This document shows, one piece after another, positions 1 through 7,116 of a DNA stretch of 10,736 bases. Position 1 is the first letter of the stretch. Each line of letters opens with the position of its first letter. Position numbers and translations under genes: made by a program. This stretch comes from Gemmatimonadaceae bacterium (lineage in GTDB: Bacteria > Gemmatimonadota > Gemmatimonadetes > Gemmatimonadales > Gemmatimonadaceae), in NCBI GenBank assembly GCA_025356185.1, contig JANXUN010000627.1, positions 1-10,736 of the forward strand. The letters run 5' to 3'. The notes below the pieces were generated by a model. The model did no database searches and was not told where the DNA came from. It worked only from the letters and a program-made list of their open reading frames with translations.

Positions 1-2690
1 TGGAGATCGGCAAAACTGCCGAAGGCCGACCGCACCTCGCCGCGATCATTACCGCGCCCGAAAACTTCGCGAAGCTCGCGCACTACAAAGAAATCTCGAA
101 GCGTCTCCAGTCCGCCCGCGGACTCACCGACGATCAAGCACGGTTGCTCGCGAAAGAAGGAAAGGCCGTCGTATGGATTGACGGCGGCCTGCACGCCACC
201 GAAGTCGTCGGCGCGAATCAGTTGATTGAAACGAGCTACCAGCTGGTGAGTCGCACCGACGAAGAAACGATGCGCATCTTGAAAGACGTCATCATCGTGA
301 TGGTGCACGCCAATCCCGACGGCATGCAGATGGTGGCCAAGTGCTACATGCAGAATCCGGTCGCCGAACAACGTCGCGGACCGTGCTCCACGCGCTTGTA
401 CAACAAGTACGCGGGACACGACAACAATCGCGATTTCTACATGAGCAATCTGCCTGAGTCGCAGAACATGAATAAGCTCATGTACTGGGAGTGGATGCCG
501 CAGATCATGTACAATCACCACCAGGCCGGCCCGGCGGGTACGGTGATTTTCTCACCGCCGTTCCGCGATCCGTTCAACTACAACTTCGATCCCATGATCG
601 TGATGGGTCTCGACATGGTTGGTGCCGCGATGCACCAGCGTTTCTTGCAGGAAAACAAGCCAGGCTTCACGATGCGCTCGGGTTCCAGCTACTCGACGTG
701 GTGGAACGGTGGTTTGCGCACGACCGCGTATTTCCAGAACATCATCGGCATCTTGACGGAAATCATCGGCAGCCCGACGCCGGAAACGATTCCGGTAACG
801 TTGAGTCAAATCTTGCCGCGCGGTGATTTACCCGCGCCGATTGAGCCGCAGCCGTGGCACTTTCGTCAGTCCATCGATTACTCGGTCACCGCGAACTATT
901 CAATTCTCGATTTGGCGTCGCGCTACAAAGATCAGTTCTTGTTCAACATCTATCGCATGGGATCGAATCAGATCGCGCGCGGTAGTGCCGATCACTGGAC
1001 GATCTCGCAAGAAGACATGCAGCGCGCCGATTCCGCGATGAAAGGTCCGGCGGTTGCGGCAGCACCTGCAGGTGGTCGTGGTGGTCGTGGTGGTGCTGCG
1101 CCCGTGGCAGCGCCCGGTCTGGTGAATCCGCCCGCTGGCGCAGACTTCGCCGGTTTCGGCCGCGGCCCGCAGATGACGCAAGCGCAATACAACGCGGTGT
1201 TCAAAGATCCGGCGCGTCGCGATCCGCGTGCGTACGTCGTACCAATTGCTCAGCCAGATTTCTCGACCGCAACGAAGTTCATCAACACGATGCGCTACGT
1301 CGGTGTTGAAGTGCAGCAAGCAACCGCGTCATTCACCGTGAATGGCAAGACGTACGGCGCAGGATCGTATGTCGTTCACTCGGCGCAGGCTGGACGGGCG
1401 CATTTGATCGACATGTTCGAGCCGCAAGATCATCCGAACGATATGGACGAACGCGGAATTCCGAAGCGTCCATACGACAACGCCGGTTGGACGCTGTCGT
1501 ATCAGATGGGCGTGCAGTTCGACCGTTTCTTCGACGATGTCACCGGACCGTTTGTTGACATCAAAGGATTGGCGACACCGGTCGCAGGAACCGTGGCGAC
1601 CGCAGGCGGTTCAACCGGCTATCTGATCTCTGGTGCGGTCAACGATGCGTTCACAGTTGCCAATCGTGTCGTCAAGGGCAACGGTGAAGTGTTGCGTCTC
1701 GCGAAGCCGATGACCGCAAACGGCAAGACGTTCCCCGCCGGTTCGTTCTACGTCACCGCGAGCCCCGCGGTTGTAACAGCATTGCAAGCGTCAGCGAAAG
1801 AACTTGGCGTGAGCATGGAAGGCACCACGGCGCGCCCCGATGCGAACAGCACGAAAGTCACACCAAAGCGCGTGGCACTGTGGGATACGCAGACAGGTTC
1901 GATGTCGTCCGGTTGGACACGCTTCCTGCTTGAGCGTTTTGAATTTCCGTTCAAAGTCGTGTGTGGTAACGGATTCGACGACACGGATCTCAAAGGCAAG
2001 TACGATGTGATCGTGCTGCCGTCTGATGCAAACTTTGGTGGCGGCGGTGGTGGTCGTGGCGGTGGCGGCGGACGCGGCGGCGATGCGGCCGCAGCGACGA
2101 CCGCGCCCACCGATCCCGATTTGCGCAGCTTGTGCGAAGTCACCACGGGAACTGGTACGGGCGCGACGATGCTCGCGAACATGAAAAAGTTTGTTGAAGC
2201 GGGCGGCATCGTTGTCGCGGCGGGCAACGCATCGCGCATCGGTCAGCAACTTGGATTGCCGATCAGCGATTACTTGGTCGATCAGGAACCCGGTCAGGCA
2301 GCCACACACCTAACGGCCGACAAGTTCTACGTGCCTGGATCAATCTTACGCGTCGCGACCGACTCGACGGCGTCGTCTGCACTCGGCATGCAGGGACACA
2401 CCGACGTGTTCTTCAACAACAATCCGGTGTTCCGCCTCGACCCGACGGCCGTCTCGAAGGGTGTGCGCCCCGTGCAGTGGTTTGATACGGCGACGCCACT
2501 GCGCAGCGGTTGGGCGTGGGGACAGAACTATCTGAACGGCGGAACCACGGCGCTTGAAGCGCCGATGGGCCGCGGCAAGCTGTTCTTGTTTGGCCCGGAA
2601 ATCACCTTCCGCGGCCAGCCACACGCGACGTTCAAGATGTTGTTCAACAGCATCTACAACGTGCAGACGGTACCAACGATCACGCCGTAG
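1..2690 (+). CDS. M14-family zinc carboxypeptidase-like exported peptidase, 5' end missing
   Basis: The reading frame is open from base 3 to the TAG at 2688-2690, so the true start and any signal peptide lie before the window; the TTG at 144 is internal. Counting from the codon at 144, the M14 active-site set is complete. The zinc motif HATE is at 17-20 (His codon at 192), NPDG at 57-60, the substrate-binding Asn-Arg pair at 95-96, the third zinc ligand in NHHQAG at 124-129, and the catalytic Glu in ILTEIIGS at 203-210. Before 144 the frame reads GKTAEGRP, as expected at the start of an M14 domain. A Gly/Arg linker (about 310-318) leads to a long C-terminal region. The part at 575-710 resembles a class I glutamine-amidotransferase-like fold and is interrupted by a second Gly-rich insert (632-646). 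The likely role is hydrolysis of peptides outside the cytoplasm; the substrate is unknown. Family assignment is firm, and the C-terminal fold is inferred. Confidence 0.92.
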   Translation, partial: EIGKTAEGRPHLAAIITAPENFAKLAHYKEISKRLQSARGLTDDQARLLAKEGKAVVWIDGGLHATEVVGANQLIETSYQLVSRTDEETMRILKDVIIVMVHANPDGMQMVAKCYMQNPVAEQRRGPCSTRLYNKYAGHDNNRDFYMSNLPESQNMNKLMYWEWMPQIMYNHHQAGPAGTVIFSPPFRDPFNYNFDPMIVMGLDMVGAAMHQRFLQENKPGFTMRSGSSYSTWWNGGLRTTAYFQNIIGILTEIIGSPTPETIPVTLSQILPRGDLPAPIEPQPWHFRQSIDYSVTANYSILDLASRYKDQFLFNIYRMGSNQIARGSADHWTISQEDMQRADSAMKGPAVAAAPAGGRGGRGGAAPVAAPGLVNPPAGADFAGFGRGPQMTQAQYNAVFKDPARRDPRAYVVPIAQPDFSTATKFINTMRYVGVEVQQATASFTVNGKTYGAGSYVVHSAQAGRAHLIDMFEPQDHPNDMDERGIPKRPYDNAGWTLSYQMGVQFDRFFDDVTGPFVDIKGLATPVAGTVATAGGSTGYLISGAVNDAFTVANRVVKGNGEVLRLAKPMTANGKTFPAGSFYVTASPAVVTALQASAKELGVSMEGTTARPDANSTKVTPKRVALWDTQTGSMSSGWTRFLLERFEFPFKVVCGNGFDDTDLKGKYDVIVLPSDANFGGGGGGRGGGGGRGGDAAAATTAPTDPDLRSLCEVTTGTGTGATMLANMKKFVEAGGIVVAAGNASRIGQQLGLPISDYLVDQEPGQAATHLTADKFYVPGSILRVATDSTASSALGMQGHTDVFFNNNPVFRLDPTAVSKGVRPVQWFDTATPLRSGWAWGQNYLNGGTTALEAPMGRGKLFLFGPEITFRGQPHATFKMLFNSIYNVQTVPTITP
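1071..1094 (+). repeat. 9-bp tandem repeat coding for a Gly-Gly-Arg linker
   Basis: The unit GGTGGTCGT is repeated about 2.7 times within the M14 peptidase gene. It encodes the flexible GGRGGRGG linker between the catalytic domain and the C-terminal region. Slippage here would change linker length in steps of three residues without shifting the frame. Confidence 0.7.
2037..2081 (+). repeat. Gly-rich low-complexity insert in the M14 peptidase
   Basis: A run of GGN codons with two CGN codons encodes about 15 residues, almost all Gly with two Arg. It lies inside the amidotransferase-like C-terminal region, directly after the VIVLPSD strand, where a loop would be expected. The + strand is very G-rich here. 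Confidence 0.65.
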
Positions 2691-2713
2691 CTTTCAAGAT
2701 TGGTGCACGCGAC

Positions 2714-2757
2714 AAAAGCAAACGCGGCGAGCATGATGCTCGCCGCGTTTGCTTTTT
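2714..2757. terminator. Bidirectional intrinsic terminator
   Basis: Two arms of 21 bases (2714-2734 and 2736-2756) are perfect reverse complements, giving a GC-rich core flanked by an A-run on one side and a T-run on the other. It sits between the convergent M14 gene (stop at 2690) and the small secreted-protein gene (stop codon at 2760-2762), and has the right shape to end transcription from both. In practice a few central base pairs would open to form the loop. Confidence 0.9.
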
Positions 2758-2759
2758 GC

Positions 2760-3233
2760 TTACTTCGTTTCCTTCTTTGGCGTTTCGCAGCCCATCTCGA
2801 GGACTTCAAACTTCTGGTGCAGCGATTTCATGGCGCCCTTGAGCGTGGCGTCGTCGGCCTTCTTGGCGACGAGATCCGCGACTGATTGTGTTTCTTTTGG
2901 CAATGCTGCGACGGCCGCTTTCACCTTCGGCGCGTCGCAACCTTTTGGTGCGGTCGATGCAGCGAGCGTGTTTGCGGCGACAACCATGTCGCTGATCTTT
3001 GCGCGTGTCGGCGATAGGTCGCTGTTGGCAGCCGCAGCGGGATGCCACGTCGCCATCATCAGTTCGTGATACGCATTGAGCTCCTTCCATGGACCCGACG
3101 CGTGATCCATCTCCATCATCTTGTCCATCTTCCCGTGATCCATGCCAGCCATCTTTTCCTTCGCGGGCGGTTGCTGCGCTGACAGTGATCCGGCAAATAC
3201 GAGTGCGGCGATCGCCGCGGACATAGGACGCAT
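2760..3233 (-). CDS. Small secreted Met/His-rich protein, possible four-helix metal- or haem-binding fold
   Basis: The predicted product has 157 residues. The ATG at 3233 is chosen because a signal peptide starts there, with cleavage after Ala19 (SLSA-QQ); the frame stays open to 3392 but the extra residues look like translated intergenic DNA. The ribosome site is weak, and the ATG at 3224 is an alternative. Mature residues 28-44 form a Met/His/Asp/Lys cluster (MAGMDHGKMDKMMEMDH) of the kind seen in copper-binding periplasmic proteins. The rest is Ala- and Lys-rich and looks helical, with conserved-looking WKELNAYHELM near residue 49, SLHQKF near 137 and only two cysteines (99 and 149). A helical bundle like cytochrome b562 or c' is possible, but no CXXCH haem site is present. 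The stop lies next to the shared terminator. Gene A ends 125 bp upstream on the same strand, so the two could be co-transcribed. I do not recognise a named family. Confidence 0.8.
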   Translation of the reverse strand: MRPMSAAIAALVFAGSLSAQQPPAKEKMAGMDHGKMDKMMEMDHASGPWKELNAYHELMMATWHPAAAANSDLSPTRAKISDMVVAANTLAASTAPKGCDAPKVKAAVAALPKETQSVADLVAKKADDATLKGAMKSLHQKFEVLEMGCETPKKETK

Positions 3234-3358
3234 TGAGTTACTCGGTGAGTGGTGTGCCGACGGTCGACGCGGCCGCACTGTTGCGCCGTCAATGGAATGC
3301 CGGAATATGCGCAGAACGTGACGGCTGTGACAGTCGGAAAAATTACGGATGCAACGCG

Positions 3359-5791
3359 CTATCGTCGCGTGTGAATCACGACCAACCCGCACGAACTGGC
3401 GGCGAGCGAATAACGCGCGGGATATTCCGCCGTGCTACGATAGATCTCGATTGCTTCGATTTGCTCAGGAGTGTAACGCGACAGATTGGGAACGCTCTCG
3501 GCAAGCCGCTTGCCCGTAAACTTGAATACGTTATCGACGACTACGCTCATGTAGCAGATGCCATTGACGAGTGGCTCGCAACCCTGGACAGCGTCCTCGA
3601 AGTAGACACAGGTAGGATTCATGCTGTAGAACCGCGAGCCCGTCGCGTAGTTCCGCGAACGATTAATACTTTTCAGGTCGACGCCGTTTACGGTTCTTAA
3701 TACCTGCGACAGGTCGTGACCTCGGTCCTTCTCCAGCATTTCGCGAGTGATGAAGTATCCAATTCCGCGCGCCTTATTGTCCGAAAAGTCCCGCATGTCC
3801 GCGCGAATCGGATCGGCGCGAATGATGACGGAGTCAATCACGCTTACGCGACCAAGCACGACACGCCGGTCAATCGTTGCGTGCGCTTCGAGCGAAAGTC
3901 GCGCATCAACAGGCGTAAACCCTAGCTTGCGCACGACGACGTGTTGGGAGTCGGCGGGCAGATCGCTCAATCGAAAGCGTCCCTCGGCGTTGGTGTGTAC
4001 CGAACGTGAGAGTTCGGGAAGCAGCACCTCCGCGTCGGGCACGGGCTGCATCGCCGAGCCTTCTAACACGACTGTACCCATAAACACCGCACTCGCCACA
4101 CGTGCTGTGTCGAGCGTGAGCAGTGCGCTGGCGAATCGCGTGCTCGGCGCAACGCTCACCGTGACCGCTTCGGCCGCCGCGCGCGACGTCGAGGCGCGCA
4201 ACGTGATCGAACGATCGCTCGGCACGCCGCACGCGCGAAAACTGCCATCAGGATTCGCACGCGTGGTGATCCACTGTAGTGCGTCGGTGCCGTCGGTATT
4301 CCATTCAATCGTCACGCGCGCTTCACCGGAAAACGCGCTGGCATCTCCGCGCAACTGGCCGAAAACCGCACCGCGTCCTGACGCGCTAGGTCGATTCGCT
4401 GGGCACAACAACGCGACCACGCGCGATGCCGTGATGGTCTTGAATTTGAGCCCACTCAATGACGTCGTGAGTTCGAGTGGCACGCGCGTCGCCGCGCGCA
4501 CCGAGTCGAGCGATGCAGTGCGCACGGTCGCGATGTACGCTCCCGGCAGCACGCCATTTAGCACAAATGCGCCGGCGCTATCCGTGCCGACCTCCAGCAT
4601 GGTTCCCTCCAGTGCAACCCGAGCTCCCTGCAGCGGTCGATCGCTCACCGAGTCAACGACCGTGCCGCGAATCGACAGTGATTCTCGCGCCCACAAAGTA
4701 TCGATCTGCGCGGTCGATGCAACGCGTGCCGTGACCGATACCAACTGACCGCCTTCCACGCGAATGCCGTCCACAACTTCGGTCGGAAGACCTGTGCTGA
4801 CGATCACGCGCCGCGTGAGCACCGGCATACGCACAAACCATTCGCTCACGACAAACGATCCATCGCGCATGCGCACGAACTGCATCGCACCACCCGGTTT
4901 TCCGTCGTCTTGTGCGCCTTCCAAATTTGCGTATCGGAACTCGAGCAACTGCAGATGCGCGGTTTTGCGATCGAGCCACAACGTGCCCTGAATTTCCGCA
5001 AGTTTCTTGCGCGTCGGCGTCGGTTCAAACGAGACGCCGATGCGCTTCGCATCAGATTTCCCATTGAACTTGAAACAGTGATCGTCGACAAATGCACTCG
5101 ACGCCAACATGTCGAGCCCGGGAAGTCTATACGTCAACGTATCACCGACACTGATCACGTACCCAAGCGTGCGAATCGTTCCCACCGGCAGCGACGACCA
5201 CGGTTGCGCGGCGGAGTCGCTTACCATTTCGGTCGACTGTCGCTCCACGCGCTCTCGAATGGGATCAAGCAAGCGCTCGTACCGCATGGAAGTCGACGTC
5301 ACTCCTCGTGTGCGCACCACATCCGTACCAAGCAGCGCCGTGCGCGCGTACTCGAGCGCCGCGACCACAGCGAGCGTCGAATCACTTGCGCGTCCACACA
5401 CCGCGCGACTGCCGACACGCACCGTGTCGAGCGCAAACGCGAGCGGCTCAAAGGTCAACGTCAGTGTTGAGGTCGCGCCCGCTGTGAGAGCGATGGGCGG
5501 TGACAAGACGGGCTTGAATCCAACTTGCCTCGCGCGCACTTGAAAGCGACCGGCTCGAGTGGCGCGCAACGTGAACGCTCCCGTGCTCGTGCTGACGCCG
5601 TGCGCAACGCTTGTCATCGCCGAGTCGACAAGTTCGACCACGACACCTGCCACGCCGCGTTGTCTCGCGTCTGCGATTGTACCGCTTACTGTTTGCGCCG
5701 AGAGCACATCGGCGGCGAACAAGAGGGTGGCGAGAAACAATGCCGCCGGAACGCGCACGCGAGAACGCGTCGCGATCGCATCGTGGCGCAT
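3359..5791 (-). CDS. Protein A: secreted multi-beta-domain protein with barrel-less TonB-plug-like C-terminus
   Basis: This is a large exported protein of unknown role. Residues are counted from the GTG at 5830, the longest frame. I prefer the ATG at 5791 (residue 14), which starts a typical signal peptide cleaved after Ala45; the ATG at 5818 is another choice. Domains in order: carboxypeptidase-regulatory-like beta-sandwich (46-137); an unrecognised beta-rich domain bounded by Cys145 and Cys252; a second regulatory-like domain (386-470); a beta-domain with Cys476 and Cys534; a further regulatory-like domain (582-672); and a plug-like segment (685-823) with DLSQVLRTVNGV, VVVDN, PEQIEAIEIYRS and a final CGLVVIHTRR. 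The chain stops there, with no 22-strand barrel as in a TonB-dependent receptor. It has eight cysteines in the full frame; Cys741 and one of 751/759 have no match in paralogue B. It probably acts in the periplasm or at the outer membrane. Confidence 0.88.
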   Translation of the reverse strand: MRHDAIATRSRVRVPAALFLATLLFAADVLSAQTVSGTIADARQRGVAGVVVELVDSAMTSVAHGVSTSTGAFTLRATRAGRFQVRARQVGFKPVLSPPIALTAGATSTLTLTFEPLAFALDTVRVGSRAVCGRASDSTLAVVAALEYARTALLGTDVVRTRGVTSTSMRYERLLDPIRERVERQSTEMVSDSAAQPWSSLPVGTIRTLGYVISVGDTLTYRLPGLDMLASSAFVDDHCFKFNGKSDAKRIGVSFEPTPTRKKLAEIQGTLWLDRKTAHLQLLEFRYANLEGAQDDGKPGGAMQFVRMRDGSFVVSEWFVRMPVLTRRVIVSTGLPTEVVDGIRVEGGQLVSVTARVASTAQIDTLWARESLSIRGTVVDSVSDRPLQGARVALEGTMLEVGTDSAGAFVLNGVLPGAYIATVRTASLDSVRAATRVPLELTTSLSGLKFKTITASRVVALLCPANRPSASGRGAVFGQLRGDASAFSGEARVTIEWNTDGTDALQWITTRANPDGSFRACGVPSDRSITLRASTSRAAAEAVTVSVAPSTRFASALLTLDTARVASAVFMGTVVLEGSAMQPVPDAEVLLPELSRSVHTNAEGRFRLSDLPADSQHVVVRKLGFTPVDARLSLEAHATIDRRVVLGRVSVIDSVIIRADPIRADMRDFSDNKARGIGYFITREMLEKDRGHDLSQVLRTVNGVDLKSINRSRNYATGSRFYSMNPTCVYFEDAVQGCEPLVNGICYMSVVVDNVFKFTGKRLAESVPNLSRYTPEQIEAIEIYRSTAEYPARYSLAASSCGLVVIHTRR

Positions 5792-5803
5792 ACGCCAGAC
5801 GTC

Positions 5804-5812
5804 ATATATAAA
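5804..5812 (-). promoter_or_regulatory. AT-rich -10-like element before gene A
   Basis: On the minus strand TTTATATAT lies 12 bases upstream of the preferred ATG of gene A (5791) and is the only strongly AT-rich stretch nearby. It resembles a sigma-70 -10 box. I see no convincing -35 box at 16-18 bp, so it may only be a local AT-rich patch. If it is a promoter, the two earlier in-frame starts (5830 and 5818) could not be used from its transcript. Confidence 0.2.
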
Positions 5813-5836
5813 GTTCATACGCGGCCACACCCGAGC

Positions 5837-5863
5837 AAAAGCAAGGACCCGCCAAGCGGGCCC
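5837..5863 (-). terminator. Terminator-like hairpin in the leader of gene A
   Basis: Read on the minus strand, an 8-bp stem (one G-U pair) with a TTG loop spans 5863-5845 and is followed by TTGCTTTTGC. This has the form of a short intrinsic terminator. It lies just upstream of gene A and points into it, although no minus-strand gene lies between it and the divergent gene at 6023. It could be a leader attenuator, an insulator, or a remnant of a lost gene. Confidence 0.5.
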
Positions 5864-6013
5864 ATTCGGAGCCGCCTGTCAACAAGAAAATTCGCGCTCG
5901 AAAACCCCCGTGCGCCAGTGTGAGGTTTCCAAATCGTCCCCGACGTCGCAGGTTAAACAGTGCGGCCGCTGACGACCTTCCACGTTTGGCGGCTCGCCTG
6001 ATCCCCTTCTGAC

Positions 6014-6017
6014 AAGG
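6014..6017 (+). promoter_or_regulatory. Ribosome binding site of the DUF4412-like gene
   Basis: AAGG stands five bases before the ATG at 6023. It is the clearest Shine-Dalgarno-like match before any start in this window, and supports that start over later in-frame ATGs. Confidence 0.5.
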
Positions 6018-6022
6018 TTGCT

Positions 6023-7054
6023 ATGCCTAGGCTGAATCGTATTTCGCATCGGTCGACGCGATTCGTCGTCGCCGCTTGCGTCGTGAGCGTCGGTATCGGC
6101 GCGCTCACGGCCGCGCGCCCCATCACGCCGCGCGCCGGCGGCCTGACGTTCACGCAAACGATCATCTCGTCGTCGCGCGACAAGCGCACGAAAGAAGCGC
6201 GCGACATGGTGTCGACCGTGCGCATGCAAGGCGGCAATGTGCGCATGGATTATGCGCCAGGTAAAGGACCGATGGGACAGAAGGACGCGTACATCCTTAT
6301 CACTGCCGAGCCGCCGCAGTTTGCGATCGTGAACAGCAAAGAGCAGCAAGTCACCGTCATGGACGCCAGCATGTTTGGCTCGGGCATGGGCGCGATGATG
6401 AACAATCCGATGATGAAGGTCATCGTGAGCAACGCCAAGTGGTCGTACAAAGACTTGGGCACCGGCGACATGCTGCAAGGGTACAAGACCCGTCACGTGC
6501 GCATTTACAGCGGTAGCGATGTCGAAGTCAAAATCATGGGTACATCGAACAAGACGTCAACCGCCGACTCGAGCGATCAGTGGATTGCGCAGGGCATCGA
6601 CGCGGACGAATCGGCGATGTCCGCGTGGGGCAAATCATTCGCCAGCGGCATGAAGTCGACGAATGCCGAGATGGCAGCGGAGTTTGCAAAGTACGAAAAG
6701 CAGATCGGGCGCAACGGCATGGCACTCAAGAGCACGACGTGGTCGACGGTTACCGATGGCAAAGGCAAGGTCACGTCGGACACGATCTCGATGGAAGTGA
6801 CCGATCTCAAGAAGGGATCGATTGACGCGAGCGTGTTTAAGATGCCTGACGGCTATCAGGTCGTGAATTTGAGTGAGTCGTTGAAGGCCGCGAACGCGTC
6901 ACTCGATAGCGCGAAGAAGGCGGGCGCCGATAAGGACAAAGAGAAGGAAAAAGACAAAAGTAAAGAGAAGCCGACGAGCCCCGGTGATCTCGTAAAGGCG
7001 GGAATCGGTGGCATGTTTGGGAAAAAGAAAGTCGACACGCTACCGAATCGCTGA
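6023..7054 (+). CDS. Exported DUF4412 / LolA-like-fold protein
   Basis: The product has 343 residues. An Arg-rich N-terminus and hydrophobic stretch (13-30) form a signal peptide, probably cleaved after ALTA. The mature region has the layout of DUF4412-like proteins: an early strand with RMQGGNVRMDYAPGKG (67-82), strands that report a stored value (AYILIT, QFAIVNSKEQQVTVMD at 89-114), a Met-rich turn (117-131), and a closing DASVFKMPDGYQVV (268-281). Such proteins are thought to adopt a LolA/LolB-like half-barrel that can hold a lipid or other hydrophobic ligand; that is family inference. The tail (about 300-316) is a Lys/Glu/Asp run and ends in a short Gly-rich, Lys-rich segment. The gene diverges from A and converges on B, so it shares neither transcript. 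Its biochemical role is not known. Confidence 0.87.
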   Translation: MPRLNRISHRSTRFVVAACVVSVGIGALTAARPITPRAGGLTFTQTIISSSRDKRTKEARDMVSTVRMQGGNVRMDYAPGKGPMGQKDAYILITAEPPQFAIVNSKEQQVTVMDASMFGSGMGAMMNNPMMKVIVSNAKWSYKDLGTGDMLQGYKTRHVRIYSGSDVEVKIMGTSNKTSTADSSDQWIAQGIDADESAMSAWGKSFASGMKSTNAEMAAEFAKYEKQIGRNGMALKSTTWSTVTDGKGKVTSDTISMEVTDLKKGSIDASVFKMPDGYQVVNLSESLKAANASLDSAKKAGADKDKEKEKDKSKEKPTSPGDLVKAGIGGMFGKKKVDTLPNR

Positions 7055-7082
7055 AATCATCCACTGCGCTTAGCTCACACAA

Positions 7083-7116
7083 CAAAACGCCCTGATGATT
7101 GCGTCAGGGCGTTTTG
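7083..7116. terminator. Bidirectional intrinsic terminator overlapping the end of gene B
   Basis: Arms 7083-7095 and 7104-7116 are perfect 13-base reverse complements around an 8-base loop, with A/T runs at the outer ends. It lies between the convergent DUF4412-like gene (stop at 7052-7054) and gene B. The last codons and the TGA of B (7104-7106) lie inside the right arm, so the terminator is partly coding. Confidence 0.88.

Noticed and set aside
144..146. TTG as the start of the M14 peptidase
   Set aside because: The frame continues upstream with GKTAEGRP and other M14-like residues, so the gene begins before the window.
2037..2081. G-quadruplex with a regulatory role
   Set aside because: The G-runs are mostly of two and are fully explained by glycine codons; nothing else points to a structural role.
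3234..3392. N-terminal extension of the small secreted protein
   Set aside because: The extra 53 residues show no protein-like pattern and precede a clean signal peptide; they would also overlap the end of gene A.
3747..4748. Open frame of 333 codons on the + strand inside gene A
   Set aside because: It is antisense to a gene with clear domains, a signal peptide and a paralogue. Its product is Ser/Thr/Arg/Ala-rich without recognisable motifs, as expected for a shadow frame in GC-rich DNA.
5877..5882. Perfect TTGACA on the minus strand as a -35 box for gene A or a leader RNA
   Set aside because: At 16-18 bp downstream the sequence is GC-rich terminator stem with nothing like a -10 box.
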